Below, in pieces: positions 45,021 through 58,320 of a stretch of 64,000 bases of DNA. The DNA is from Pycnopodia helianthoides (taxonomy: Eukaryota > Echinodermata > Asteroidea > Forcipulatida > Asteriidae). The first letter of the stretch is position 1, and the number at the start of each line of letters is the position of its first letter. A program made the position numbers and the translations under genes. The stretch spans positions 4,348,948 through 4,412,947 of the forward strand of contig CM063243.1 in assembly GCA_032158295.1 (NCBI GenBank), read 5' to 3'. The notes below the pieces were generated by a model, which made no database searches, was not told the origin of the DNA, and worked only from the letters and a program-made list of their open reading frames with translations.

Positions 45021-45104
45021 CGTTGCATTGTGGGTATTTTTTGCTCGTAGTCGAGTCGTTGGACATCGCAGGCTCAAATCACGGAGATATCTGTAAATTC
45101 TTCT

Positions 45105-45325
45105 TGATTAGTTCTGGTTTTTATTTCAAATGTTGCCTAAAACATGGTAAATTGGTAAAAGTCAGACATTTTCTTCCTGGTAAAATAGGTTTTTGTTTTA
45201 GTTTTTTTGTTTTTTTTCCCTTTTTGTCCCGTTTTCCCCCCTGTTCTTTTAAAGGCCGAATAAAAAGTTTAGGGTCGCGGCGTAAAAACTAGGGTCGGTC
45301 GGGGAACCGGAAACTCAACCCTTTT
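45105..45325. repeat. Dispersed 'agggtcgg' repeat, copy 2
   Basis: About 85% similar to 10665-10842 (see that entry), in the same orientation, ending 'gggtcggtcggggaaccgg'. Confidence 0.7.
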
Positions 45326-45544
45326 TTTTTTTTTGCCCTTAAGTTAGAGACGGCGAACACCCGTACACAATTTTGAATGAATGTGCATCATGGCACAATG
45401 TCTCTATAGTCCAAGGAATTCAAATTGAAGCTGTAACCAAGCAAGTGATTTTACCATCTGGACATTATTCCAACTCGCAAATGGCTTAAATTACAACTGT
45501 GCATACATTGTTTGAAACCTTATCCTCCATGTATAGTCTCTCGT

Positions 45545-45700
45545 CACCCCTATGCTCTGTGGTCTAGCGGTTAAGACATCTGCTATAGAATGTGGGGGTC
45601 ATGGGATACATTGTAGGTTCTAACTTCCAATCGCACTGGTCAGAGTAATACATGTACATGTATGCCTGTGATTTGTTTTTCTGCAGGACTTGTAAAGCAC
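45545..45700 (+). repeat. SINE family 2 copy
   Basis: 'gctctgtggtctagcggttaa' (tRNA A-box), 'gacatctgct.tagaat', a disrupted B-box region, 'gtcagagtaatac', then 'tatgcctgtgatttg' and 'ctgcaggacttgtaaagcactg'. Confidence 0.7.
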
Positions 45701-46164
45701 TGATTAAATGAATAAATCAAGAGATGAATAAATCAATCATGAAAACCGCCATTTATGCAGATTGAGCAGTTTTGAACTTCAGTAGTCTTTACCTTCACCT
45801 AGTACATACATGTAGTACACACCGATGTCCCTTTACCCTTACAGTCCCAATTCCTTCTACTGTACATATCCAATAGCCAAAGTGAAGGATTCAGAAGAAC
45901 TGGACCAGCAGGCCCATACATGTAGCTTATCACAGGATCGGGCATTCCAATCTTATCCAACTCCAAACAATTTGTTGTGGAGTGTCGATAGGACAAGAGG
46001 ATAGTGGAGGATTCAGGCCACACGCTAGTCAAACTGCCTCTTTTGCCAGGTTTAATCTTTTGTTTGTGATCAAGAGATATTTTTAATAGTTTTTTCAGGT
46101 GTGTAATAATGTTGAGTCATGGAATCTAATATCACGCTGCAGTAGGGTCAAGAAGAAAAGTAAA

Positions 46165-46502
46165 TATACATGGACTTCATAATCCTCTCTTTTCTGTTGT
46201 CCAACATTCTTTGCTGCCGGTTCTTTGTAGATGGTCCAGGCCTTGGGTGCATGTATGTACTCGACAGTACCGGTTGTCGTTGGGGGTTGGAGCAAGGTTT
46301 TAGCCAGGATTTGGTAAAAAGGGGTCCAAATTTGCTATGGACTTCATAATCCTTATTTTTGTTGTCCACCATTATTTGCTGCCAGTTCTTTGTAGATGGT
46401 CCAGGCCTTGGTGCATGACACATTTACTCGACAGTACCGGTTGTAGTTGGGGGTAGGAGCAAGGTTTTAGCCAGGATTTGGTAAAAGGTGTCCAAATTTG
46501 CT
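46165..46502. repeat. Tandem duplication, ~165-bp unit, two copies
   Basis: 46165-46336 and 46340-46502 are about 85-90% alike ('ctttgtagatggtccaggcc', 'tactcgacagtaccggttgt', 'ggagcaaggttttagccagg', 'tccaaatttgct'). Traces of the 'tgtccaaatttg' part recur at 46568 and beyond. Confidence 0.85.
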
Positions 46503-46734
46503 TGAAATTTAAAAAACTGGGTTGTTCACTTCCAATACATTTACATGTAAATGACAGATAAAACAGGGTGTCCAAATTTGGAACAGAGTGTCCATGAGAC
46601 ACCCAGACATCCCTCTGGCTAACACTATGGGTTGGAGTGATTTCAATCCAATCATAAAGACAAGTACCATGTACTTGTTATTCTATACAGCTCGGACTTG
46701 TACGCTCTTGTACGCCCATTTGAAAATCTTTAAG

Positions 46735-46860
46735 TCTGTGGGAAACTTTTGAACTTTGAAGGGGTACTGGCAAGGCCAAGACTACGACAGCCTACATGTA
46801 GGCCAGGGACAGCCTAGGCCATGACCTCTGTGTTATTCCAGGTTTGGACCCATAAACACA
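46735..46860 (+). repeat. CAGGCCTGGAATT-family repeat, degenerate copy
   Basis: 'cttttgaa..ttgaaggggtactggcaaggccaagac', 'ggccatgacctctgtgttattccagg': right half of the family. Confidence 0.55.
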
Positions 46861-47587
46861 CTATTTACAGTATTTGCCCTTAAAATGTTTAGTGTCTAGC
46901 CAGCAGGACCAGCGAGATTGTCGTTGCACCAGTCTGTTGGCTTTTCCACTTGTCCAAATTTCATGTTTTTTTTTTTTTCAGTACTGAACTAGCCAGCAGG
47001 ACCACTTGGAGAGAATTTTGAGTGGTTCTAAGTTTCATTAAACTTTTGGTCAGCTGACCCATAAAGAGAGATGGAATTCAACCACACTCTTCAAGCTTTT
47101 TATCTTGTTGGCTTATTTTAGTTCCCTTATAATTGGAGCCACACAAAGTGGTCGTTTTTTTTCTACACAGAAATTTTGACTTTGACCTCCACTTGAATGA
47201 CCATGTACCTTGGTCACAGCATGTCACATCGAGTACGCCCAGCTTCCACTTCCTGATTTTGTTGTCCTGCAGGGAGCCCTTTTAAATGTTTTTTTTATTT
47301 TTATTAATTGTCCTCTGACATGTCTGAATATTTATAATAAAATGATAAACCACAGTGGTACTCGTGTCATTTGAAGCAATGCCAGATGCGTACGTATTCA
47401 CCGAGCAAAACGTGTTGAGAAGATCAAATAAAGTTCAGCTACTGTAATTTCTTAAATTGGATGGTTCCTCATCCTGAATAGCCATTGTACAATATCCTTA
47501 ATTTGTTGAATGTCAAAAAAGTGCAGCATTGCACTGTGCTTCTGTGTATGGAAATGTTCATATAATAGCTATTTTAGACATAGCTCC

Positions 47588-47795
47588 GGGCCTAGTTTCA
47601 TAGAGCTGCTTAATAAAGCACAAAAAACAGGTGACCAGAAATATAGGTTACCAGCCAAAATAATATTTCACATAGTACAACAATATGTGACTGGTTTCAT
47701 GCTACATGTACTTGTACAATGTAGATTGCGCTTAGCAGACAATTTTTTAGGCAATGCTTTTTGCTTAAGAAGCTCTTTGAAATTGGCCCCTGGAT
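47588..47795. mobile_element. MITE with 'tttcatagagctgctta' inverted ends
   Basis: Left end GGGCCTAGTTTCATAGAGCTG and right end 'gaagctctttgaaattggcccc' are inverted repeats. The interior includes 'gttaccagccaaaata' and 'gcttagcagacaa'. Relatives at 56432-56600, 56620-56880 and 19770-19890. No clear TSD. Confidence 0.7.
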
Positions 47796-48119
47796 TGGAT
47801 GGAGGAATAATGCTGTCCGAGTTTCATATTTTCACACAGAATATTGTCCATTCAATTTGTATTTTTTTCTCCAACGCATACATTGTGCAATAAATCAATA
47901 GAGCAAACAATCAGGTGGGGCGATGTTTTATTGTTATAATCAGCACAATGGTTGTAGTTAGTAATGTTACACATTTATGAGCTCTTTGACAGCTCTGGTG
48001 CTGATGCTGACTTAAGATGTGGTATTCGCAATAGAGTGATTTACAGTGCTCATAACCCCGTTTATATCTAGCTACATAAATACATAGTGTGCTTGTATGT
48101 TTATGAAGGCCCCTTGACC

Positions 48120-48150
48120 TACAATGTACGTGTGTGTGTGTGTGTGTTTT
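48120..48150. repeat. GT microsatellite
   Basis: (GT)n of about nine units followed by a T run. Confidence 0.85.
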
Positions 48151-48977
48151 TTCCCCGTCTTTGCATCTGCATGGTTAGGCTGTAAAGGAGCTTTGAAGTC
48201 TTCGTCTGAGCTGGGCACATTCCCGGGCACTGTCTGCCGACTTTCCACAGACCGGTTTATTTTTAGGGACAGCTGACATACATGCGCAGCATTTGAAGAA
48301 TGTTACAGATTAGATACTGGGTAGATAGAAGATGGGTAGCTTAGAAGATGTGAATGATTAAAATGTGAATGAGTATGTTTCGGAGGAGGGTTGTGTACAA
48401 TGTAGTTGAAGATGGTCCACTTTTTTAAGTCGCTGTCAAATTTCAATTTCATAGCTTGAGTGACTTTAAAACCTGCCTTCCCAACCGTTCCCCCCCCCCC
48501 CCCCGTTGTGAATGGTTGGGTAGAGTAGCACACTTGAGAAGTGGTTTAACTATACACAAGAATTGCCTTCCTTTTTGTTTGAAACTGTCTGCATTCTATT
48601 TCTGAGATGGTGTGGTCTGGAAATATTTTAGAATCACCAACCCTAACCTTCTCCAGCCGTTCAGATTCCAACTGCATGTTTTGTTTGATTCTGTCGGACT
48701 GGGGACTGCACCAGTAAAGTGATTAAATGCCTTATACAATGTACATGGGATCGGGCTTACCACCATAATCACAGTTCAACTATTTGGTTGTTGAGTTACC
48801 ATCTGGAGCTGGTTTTTATTTTGGATCCTATTAATTGGAGTGAGGAAGGATCAGCCTGGTTGAATCACAGTGAAAGTTAGCTATATTTAAAAGGATTCCG
48901 CAACACACTGAGTGTTGAAAGACTGTTAGTCCATTGCAGGCGATTTGTTTAGTCCTACTGACTGACTGATTGTTTAA

Positions 48978-49509
48978 AGGTAGGGTCATACATGTAGATT
49001 AGTTTTTGTCAGTTTAGGCAAAAGTATCAAGAAAGACGCAATAAAAGTCACCTGGGTGAAAGTTTCAGCTGAATACAGTGTCTACTTGTTAAGACACAAA
49101 ACTGACACTCTATTCTCGTCAAGAACGCCGAATCAATCTACATTTAGCAAGGTACCATTCACTTCTAAGGCGGCAGCATTCACAAATGAACACCATGGAA
49201 ATTTGAAGCTCCAATACTCGCCTTAAGGTGAGTGTTGGAGATTCAAATTTGTTGACGAACTTTTCAACGGGGGGCATTTCAGCGAGGTGACAGCGGGTAC
49301 ATGTACCATCCGCATCTCTGGACACAGCATCCATGTACGGACACCAACCCTCAGAAATCTGAGAAACTATCCATGCATGAATCGTTTATTCAGATTCAAA
49401 TGTTTTTATTGATTTCAGACGAAATAATTTCGCAGGATGCTTACTACCATTACCACCTTTATAACCAAATTTGGGGTCATTACAAAAGTATGTATTGATA
49501 ACCCTACCT
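48978..49509. mobile_element. TTAA-type MITE, family 4, with central hairpin
   Basis: TTAA at 48974-48977 and 49510-49513. Ends AGGTAGGGTCATACATG and, at the right, 'gtattgataaccctacct' form imperfect inverted repeats. The middle carries a strong hairpin, 49199-49222 against 49227-49250, around the loop TTAA. No transposase frame. Confidence 0.75.
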
Positions 49510-52500
49510 TTAAAACCGCAAAGGAAGACTTTTCTTTCAGTGAATCATTTATTATTATTTTGTTTTCGATGAAACAAAACTGCAAAATGTAAAGACAGGG
49601 ATCAGTTTAATTCCTCCCCCCCCCCCGAACACTATGCATTAATTACTCTTTGTTTCAGTGGCATTCAAAAACAAAACTTAAAAAACACAAGTGCAGTGTT
49701 TATTTTGCGTTGGTTCGATTGTTTTCATTTATGGGAACAATTGTTATTGAAGACAATTCAATTTGTAATTTCCTCTTTTGGGTGCACAGGGTTTTCAATG
49801 TTTCCATTGCCCAAAACAACTCAACCGTGACGAGTATTGTAGGATTTTTTGTTGTATGAATATATATTTTTTTGTAGACAAGGCTGCACTGCTTCCTGTT
49901 TCTTGATCTTCAGAGTCTGATTTTCAACCCCAAATAATACATTGACACATGATTTCATAGTAATATCCTGAGTTTAAGCACCCCCCCCCCCCCGTAGAAA
50001 AAAGCACAAGCAACATGTTTATTCCCACCCCCTCCCACACACACACATATGATTACCTAATTTGAATACTTGGGGCAGATTTTGCTCCAACGTTTACATT
50101 GTCAAAAGTTTAGTTTTAAAAGTTCTGTGTCATCCACGTTCTGTGTCACAGATTTATTGGTTTTAAAACCAAAATTATTATTTTTTTATATTTTAATCAC
50201 CAACCCCCCTTTTCAATAATTTTCAATTTTAAAAAACAAAATTAATACTGTTCTTAACTTGGCTTGGTTGAGAACCTATTTTACAAGATAAAATCTAGGA
50301 AATGACTTCTGGTGACATGCTGATTCCAGTTCATAATTTCTCCTGACGCCTTCTGTAGGTGTCCGTTGAGTGTTTATGTTATCAGCGGAGGTGCATTGTG
50401 TACATGCTCCTGTTTGTGTTGTGCAATGTTGTTCTCTTTTTGTCGGTCTTTCACACCTAATAAAGGAAAGAATTCCACCATTCACAAGTCTTTAGAAAAG
50501 CATTTAGATCCTGCAATCAGCAAGGTCATTCAGAGGCATAATTCCTAAAGTACATGTATTGTAGGTCAAACTGCGGTTGGACTTGTTCAATTTGCTTTTA
50601 ACTTTCATTTTTTATCTGCTTTGAATGCATTTTAACATCCATTCTTTTTACAAACCTAATTTTTTGATACCTTAAACTCCCTTTCTCTTTTCCGGAAGTC
50701 CCTTTCACTGTCTGGTTTTCTTAATGACATACATGTACAAGTATATTGATATTGTTTCTTCTTTTTTTGCTTTTTGTTTTTTGTAAATTTATACATGTAA
50801 GCTTGCGCCTAGAAGTTATTGGATTTGGGGGCTATCCTTGGAAATTTTGGTGGAATATTTTTACCTTTTATATTTTTCATTTTTACAAGAGGCCCTGATA
50901 ATGCATTCTTACAGCCTCAAATTTGACTCTTGACTGCTGGCCCAAGGCCAGCATATTTTGGTGTCGGGCCAGTAAACTCACAACCAAACAAGTCTGCCGG
51001 TCTTAGTGCTTCAATTGAATAACAAAACAATACATCAGTGTGTGATATCTTGACCCAAATCCAAATTGTATAATTCCAATATTGACTTTGATTCAAATGT
51101 TGACTTTGAGTCTCAATTCTGTTGAGTCAATGAAGTATGACTTAATACCATAAAGACAAATGAGATTGACAATCTTCTTTTTTACATGTCAAAGTATTCG
51201 TTCAAATGAAAGCAGTTAAATGCATGATGTTAAACTGTGTCAGGAAGTTTTTGCTCATTTTGATTCTGTCCTTGGAAAAATTTATATTTGTTTTGAGTAA
51301 TTATTCTTAGCTTCAAGCCCTGTGCAGTCCTGTGAATTCCCCCCCACCCCGAAAAAAAGACAAAACCCCAAAATTTTGATTTCTGTCATATATTAAGGTT
51401 GCTCAAGGAAGTTTTTAATTTTTTTGAGGGAAATGTAAATTTCTACTTGAATGTTTCAAGGGGCACTGAGGCAAAGACCTGCGTCATGGAGGCAATTGCC
51501 TCTGTTGCCTACGTGTACATTGTACGTACATGTACATGTATATAGCCAAGGACTGCAACTGTCCATCAAAAAAAATTTCAGAGGAGCTTACATTTAAATG
51601 GATCTTATGAGTTGTGGTTGATACTAATGGCGATACCAGCATCCTGTGGGAACGTATAAAAGTCTGATATTACAATTTACACAGCATGTTGTACAGGACA
51701 ATGTAAGGAGATCGGTGTGGTTCATCGTATTATGATAGTTTGTGTTCATGGGTTGTAGGCCCCTACATGGTTGCTCTGAACAGGAATAGGGGTGTAATGG
51801 ATCCCTTGCATTGGCTGCCATCGCTGAGGTCAAACAACGGAACTATGCATGGTGTATGAACTACATGTATGCACAACATTCAGCCAATGACAGGGCTTCC
51901 TGTGACCTCAGTGAGGGCGCTGTTTGAGCTTGCGACGTCATTTGCAAGGAGTTTACTACAGCGGACAATTTCATCCTTCAAAATTTCAACAATTTTGAAG
52001 TGACGTAATTTGTCAGCTACCCACTTTCGATCGTCTGCTGCATGCCCGTGTGCACATTGTTTTTATGTAATATTGTTTTATTCAGTATGTAATATTTGTA
52101 AGTGTGTAGTAATAGAATAGGAATCTCAGTCCATTATGAATGGGATGCGAGGTCAAAGGTACATCTGGCAGGGTCCTGCCAGGTGCTCAAGGCCAGTATC
52201 TGGTGTTATTCACAAGCCTGGAAGTGTGACTTCAGATGTTCAGGCTAGAGAATGACTTACTGCAATAATCTGAGTTCTCCACAGAATTGTTCAAAACTTT
52301 GGGGCATGCTGAATTGAAATGAGGCCCTCGGAATGTTTTGTCACTCAGTGTTTTATCTTTGGATTGTTAGAGGGCTCCAATTTGAGGAGAAAATCCACAA
52401 GACCAGACGGCTTGTTTGTCAGTAGCTCAAATTGTTTTTACGGGGCAAAATTGTTTTTTACAAGACCATAATCAAATTAGAAATTATTTTTCACATGTAC

Positions 52501-52849
52501 TGTTTTTACTTTAGAGCAAGCCCTGAGAGAAGATTTATCTCATTTGTCTTATGGGTAGTAAACTTCAATACTCAACAGATTTAAAAGATATTGATCGATC
52601 AGACTGAAAGTTTATTTAAGATATTCCATTGTGACGTCACGCATTAGTATTATTCAAATGCAAACACAAGACTGCCGGATTTGTCCGATAGTGAGTTTAC
52701 TCACCTAACGTTAAAGTCACATTGGTCGACTAGAGAGAGAATCACTATCCTTGGGCCTGCGGTCCAGCGTAAATTTTGGGCCCTGTTGTTTACTTCCCAA
52801 GTTTCTATCACAATGTTCACTTGCCATTGCCATTGTAACTTGTAAGTCA

Positions 52850-53020
52850 TGTTCAAGGCCTCCTGGAATTACACGGAGGCCACGGCCTACATGTATGTTG
52901 CCCTGGTCTTGGCCGTGGTGCCCTTTCCAAAGTTTCCCATAGATTTTAAGATTTTCCCCATGGAAGTGTCTTTTGAAAAATGAAAATGGCCTTGCCCTCT
53001 TAAAGAGGAAATCTCCAGGC
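52850..53020 (-). repeat. CAGGCCTGGAATT-family repeat, reverse orientation
   Basis: Nearly complete: 'cctggaattacacggaggcc', 'ccctggtcttggccgtggtg', 'tttcccatagattttaagat', 'ggccttgccctctt', 'ctccaggc'. Confidence 0.75.
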
Positions 53021-53571
53021 TTTTCTTTAGTACAGGACTTGAAACTTACACTGGGACTGCAGGCCAGTTAATTAAGCATCTTGGTCAGACAGTAAACTTG
53101 TGACAGAACAAGTCCGGCAGTCTTGTGTTTTTCAGTTCACTATTTCTAGTTTCTTAAATTTAGTATAAAAAAGATGTTCAAATGTTGACTTTGAGTCTGA
53201 TATTCCTACCAGTAATTCTCTTATAATGGTAATTTCTCTTTAAGTGCTTTTTCAAATAAAAACTGTTTTATGGTAAACTGTGTAGACATTTTGATGAAGA
53301 TCTTGTACAAATATTTTCTGGTTCAGTAAAAATTCTGAGCTACAAGCAATGCAGTCTTGTGGATGTTCCCCCCAAATTCGAGCCCCGAGTAGTGGGCACC
53401 ACCATGAGGGAAAAGTGCATTTTTACAGGGACAATTCATGGTGCAACAAGGCAATGACTATGGGCATGGAGGCAATCGTCTCTGTTGCTTGTGTGTGGAG
53501 TATAAGACTTGCATTATGTAACTGAATTTAATCAGTCCACATAATGGGAGTGACCCAGGTACTACATGTAT

Positions 53572-53715
53572 GGCCCTTTTCGAAACTACAGCTTGGGCTC
53601 TGGCTCAGGCTCCATACACCTGTTTAAAACGTGTACAGAAAGCACACATTTTTAGATTAACTGACAGGGTATACAAGCCAGAGCCCAAAGCTCAAGCCGT
53701 GGTTTCAAAAGGGCC
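53572..53715. mobile_element. 144-bp MITE with ~34-bp inverted ends
   Basis: GGCCCTTTTCGAAACTACAG...GGGCTCTGGCT at the left is matched by AGCCAGAGCCC...GGTTTCAAAAGGGCC at the right, with a few mismatches. Short non-coding centre. TSD not evident. Confidence 0.8.
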
Positions 53716-54849
53716 TCTGTACACTCAATGCTATAACTTAGCAGCATAAGAGTGAATGGGGTCTAAGTTGAACCTTTGTGCTACATTCTAGCCTTTATAA
53801 ACCTTGAAGGTCTGCTTTAGCTTGTATTATCCCAGGGAAATACATGTCATTGTACCCTCAATGACACTTTAAGAATGGACCTTCAGGGAAAGTGCTACAA
53901 ACCGTAGAGCCCTCCCTTGTCTATAGTGCAAAGGCAGAAAGTCTGCTGTGGGTTCTTGCTGCACTGCATGGGGTAGTTTTACTACATGTGTATACTCTTT
54001 TTTTATAATGAGCTACTGTGTTCATCATGAGCTAAGACATGTAAGAGCTGCAGAACACACTCTGTGTGTGGCTGATGTCCCTTGACTATTAATCGTCTCT
54101 TATTAAATGTCACTTACAAGTTACATGTACTGTGTACAGCATCACTATCAAAATCGAAAGGAGGATTATTTGTGCTTAAATTTTGCCACTTCGCTTAGCA
54201 ACTTTCATTAATTTTTAGGGACTTGTTACTGCAGAGCTGCCAATGCCAACTCTCCCTGATTCTGCGGAAAGATTTCCTTCTCAAATTGGTTATTTATCCA
54301 TGGTACATGTACATACATTAAATAATGCTTAAGGATCAACTGATGTACAATGTACATTGTACACTAGCCATACTGCACACAATGTACATACATGTACAAA
54401 TATGTAGCAATAGTGGATTCGATTGGAAAAGATTTGGTCTTTGTTTTAACCTAGTCACCATCTTCAAACAAAATTGCAAGAACTATCTCAACTGAATAAT
54501 GAAAATGGCCATAGTGCGATAAACTGCACATTGTTGAAATTTTAATGTGCATGTATAATAAGTTTTAGTTTACAGATGTTACACATACTTACAAACATTT
54601 AGATTTCAGTGGCAGGCGAACCTTTATGGGAAGTATTACTGACACTGTACTTTTTATTTTATTACACCGGTGCTATCATTTTTCTAAATCCGGATTGCGT
54701 GTTTTGTTACCTTTGCTGGTATATTCTAGTTACATTAGATATTCTCCACACTTTGAAATCATGAATTTCTACTGTCGGGTGCAATTTAGCAGAAGCTCAG
54801 TACCCAGACCTCGGACAACGTGCCAAAATTCACCTCAATACATTTTTAT

Positions 54850-55210
54850 GTGTATTTAGCTGGCGTATCGCGGCCGAGCAGTCAAGTGCACTCGACTCAA
54901 GCTCTGGTGTTTCTGATCAAAATAGAGTGTGGGTTCGAGTCCTGGTTTTGACACTTGTGTCCTTTAAAGCAAGACACTTTTAACCACTATTGCTTCGTCC
55001 TTCTGATGGGACGTAAAGCCATAGGTCCAGTTAAGTGTGTTGTGTAATGCAGGTAAAAGCACCCAGTTAGGCTGACCGCTAAGAGAAGGGGTTTGCCCCG
55101 GTGTCTCTGGCAGTGGCTGCTGAATGCACCACAGCACCTTGTAAACCCTTACAAGGTGCTACATGGGTCTCATAATTCAAAAACCTGTCTTAATAAAATA
55201 ATAATAAGCG
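54850..55210 (+). repeat. SINE family 1 (tRNA-Leu-CAA-like), near full length
   Basis: The head reads GCGGCCGAGCAGTCAAGTGC, 'ctcgactcaagctctgg' (loop with CAA, as in tRNA-Leu), a variable-arm-like insert and B-box GTGTGGGTTCGAGTCC. The body is 'gacacttgtgtcctttaaag', 'caagacacttttaacc', 'gatgggacgtaaagccatag', 'aagagaaggggtttgccccgg', 'caccttgtaaacccttacaa'. Tail 'aataaaataataataagcg'. The lost cloverleaf rules out a functional tRNA. Confidence 0.85.
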
Positions 55211-55874
55211 TTTTAGTGCCTAGAAAACACGGGGGTTGGGGATTTAAACCAGTCTGCTACAACGCTGTGTATCAATATCAACTACTACACACGAAAACGC
55301 AGCACATGAAATACGAATCATGGCTTCATTCATTCATGAACCTTGCCTGCATTTAGATTGATTTAGCATACACGTACTTAAATACACACATTTACATTGT
55401 ACATGTAGCTCTCTCAACAACCGTGAGAACGTGTTGTAAAATTACAATCAGCAATAAGTATTCATTTTCTGTGTGTCTTACAATATACAATTTCAGAATC
55501 AGATTGTCGGAAGTTCCCTATTTTGTTTTGGTTCTAGTTTCAGAATGAGTCGGTTGCCAAGTTTGAGTTTAAGTTCCTTTTAGAGAATGACCTATAGATG
55601 TACAGTATGTACTTGTAATAATTTATTATTTTTTGTATCATTCGGTTTCTGTAATGCCAAGATTTCGGATGATCAGTACAGTTGTGATAGGTTTGCAGGT
55701 GATGATTGGGAAATGTGGGTTTCGGTCAAGTAAATGTTGTTGTGTGGTGAAACACGAGTTTTAGAATGACAAAAGGTCGTATCTCGCTTACAATAACCCG
55801 ATGTACACGTGCAAAGTCTCTTGATGCCTAGATGAAACATGGTTGCAGGGAGCATTTTTGCGTGTGACTGATAC

Positions 55875-56112
55875 GACTTTTATTTGCTTTTACTCTTACT
55901 CCGAAGTGTGTGAAGCACTGTATACTCAGTATTTTCCAAAGTCCTGTGAAACAAATTTCCACAGGCATATTACTCAGGTGGGAGTCGAACCCATGACATT
56001 TGCCATTCTAGAGCAGAATGTCTTACCATCTAGACCACCGAAATTGCACGATAGCTAGATAGAGGCAGTTGGAATCCTATATTTTAGCAGCGGGTACCGC
56101 AACAGTTTCAAG
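55875..56112 (-). repeat. SINE family 2, longest copy
   Basis: On the minus strand: 'gttgcggtacccgctgctaaaa', 'actgcctctatctagctatcg', A-box TCGGTGGTCTAGATGG, 'aagacattctgctctagaat', B-box 'tcatgggttcgactcccacc', 'tgagtaatatgcctgtgga', 'cacaggactttggaaaatac'. Confidence 0.8.
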
Positions 56113-56431
56113 ATACAACTTTGTTGCACAATGGAGTAATGGCCTTGTTGCCCCGCCTTGACGATAGGAGGAATTTAGCTATTTATGTAGTGCTCTTACT
56201 CATCAAAGACGATTTCTAACATTTCTTGACCATGTTGACAGGACTGTTACAATTTTAAAAGCAACCGAAGAATAAGTTTAACGTGTGGGTCATTGTTTGA
56301 GTCTAATGTAGGTGAGTGGGATGTACTTTGGAAGCTCGTTCCAGAGACGAGGTGCATGTGCCTGAAATGCATTGGTGCCAGCAGTGCTGTACATGTATGT
56401 TCTGGGTATGGCCTGAACTTGGGCCAAGACC

Positions 56432-56880
56432 AGGGTCCCAATTTCATAGAGCTGCTTCAGAATAAAAAGTAGCTAAGCACAAAACAACTTTGGTTGACGG
56501 AGGCCAAAATACCATTTCACATCGTGACTGGTTTCTGCTATGTTTTTGCTAAGCAGAAATTTGTTAAGCAATATTTTCTGTTTTCTATTCAATTGGCCTA
56601 GGTCTGTTGTGACCTACATGTAGGCCAAATTGCACAAAGCCTGCAAGCACAAAAACTAGCTAAGCACAAATAAATATTGCTTAGCAGAAACAGGTAACCA
56701 GCCAAAATTTCATAAAGTATACATTTTTAAAGCTGGCGCCCCACTCATTTTTTCAATTGGCAAATAAATCTGCTAGGCAGTATCTGAAATATAACAATTT
56801 GTCACTGCTGCTCGTTTCTGTGTAGCAGAAAATTTGTATGCAATATTTTTTGCTTAAGCCGCTCTTGGGCCCAGGTTGTA
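56432..56880. repeat. Two adjacent copies of the 'cttagc' MITE family
   Basis: 56432-56600 starts 'gggtcccaatttcatagagc'. 56620-56880 ends 'cttaagccgctcttgggccc'. Both contain 'agctaagcacaa' and 'ctggtttctgct/cagaaacaggtaacc' pieces. Together they may be one element with an internal rearrangement. Confidence 0.6.
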
Positions 56881-58103
56881 CGAACGGAAGAAACCTACAT
56901 GCACCCAATGCTATTATAAGGAGGGTCAACAGAGCGTTTAAACAAACTTTGTCATGGTCCTCGCTTTCTATTACTCAATATTTACATGTAGAAGGTTAAT
57001 TGTTTACCCATTATAAGTCATCCTCTGACATTTATTGTCCATGTATCTCTGTCTGACAAAGAAGTGAAGACTAATACTTAGTCATCAACTCCTACACATC
57101 CAGTGGCTCCAACAACCCGCATTGTCCATGCCCCCCTCCCCCCATGTTTTATAAATGACTGGATAGATAATCAACTTTGCGGTGGTTTTGCATTTTTCTA
57201 ATTTCCAAGTGAATGCACAAACTATCCCATACACGTGGTGAATGGTGATCATTACAATTTAAAACAAATTTGTTCATGGAGTGTGCCTTTGACTTTTTGT
57301 GGTGACTGGCCAGCAGGACTAGTTCTAAAGCTTGTCATTTCATGAGTCCATATTTAAAATGAGATAAAAACAAGAAAAAAAGTACATATTTCTTGCACAG
57401 TTGTGCGACCGTACACAACCTGTGTGCAGTAGGTATTGTTTTAAATGTTTTCCAACTGGCTTGAAAATATTCACAAAGTGTACAAAGTGTATTGTTTTAC
57501 ACAGCCCCCCCCCCCCCAGGATGACTATAAGCACACTGAACAGTAGGCCTAGAGCAAAGCTCCAAAGAGTTCACAGTATTTGGCGAAGGATTAACATTTT
57601 AATGAAGCTAATCTGTTTACCAAGAGGCCTGATCTAAGCATGATATCAGGTCACTGATTTGACTTGATTGGGCAGTGTTCAGGCTGCATAGATAACACAT
57701 GACGGACTCTGTGCTCATGATTAAAACACAGAGGGTATCAGTGTTAATAGTTAAAGTGGCAGCCCCTTCCCCCCCCCCTTCCTGACACACCACTCACACC
57801 CACTCACCATCACTTCTACTAGGGGATTTCTCAAAGGCCATTGCCATGTTCTGATCTTGACTACGGCGCCACTTTTTTTTTTAAGTCACTGTAAAAAATT
57901 TCAAAAATTGGAGGAGTGTCATTTTGTCAGGGCGACCTTGTCCCTACATGACACACAAATGACATTCAAGGCATGACATCTCCGACCCTGACCAGTGCCA
58001 TTTCCTCTAATTTTTCCCTGCTGCTATCAGCATGCAGCAGCCTACATGTATAGTCTGTACACGTGTACATAAATGGATACATCTGAACTTTTAAATGCAT
58101 AAT

Positions 58104-58250
58104 TTTCCAGACCGGGAATTTCATCTTTGAGAGTGCAAGGCCATTTTTTCATTTTGCAAAAAGGGCACTTCCATCGGACAATCTTACAGTCTAGGGGAAA
58201 CTTTTGAAGGGGCATTAAGACCAGAGGCCTCTGTGTAATTCCAGGCCTGA
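58104..58250 (+). mobile_element. CAGGCCTGGAATT-family MITE with 6-bp direct repeats
   Basis: Ends CAGACCGGGAATTTCATC and TAATTCCAGGCCTG. ATTTTC lies directly outside both ends. About 150 bp and non-coding. Confidence 0.7.
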
Positions 58251-58320
58251 TTTTCCATCTTTAAAACTATCAAGTATCATGAACGTGTCACCTGTCAGTT
58301 TGTACGTGAACCCTGTTGTG

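Noticed and set aside
44768..45292. 174-codon plus-strand frame
   Set aside because: It runs through the GCGC motif cluster and into a dispersed repeat, with no domain and no conservation in the other repeat copy.
54855..54960. Functional tRNA-Leu(CAA) gene
   Set aside because: The acceptor stem and D-arm do not pair and a SINE body follows directly; other copies exist in the window.
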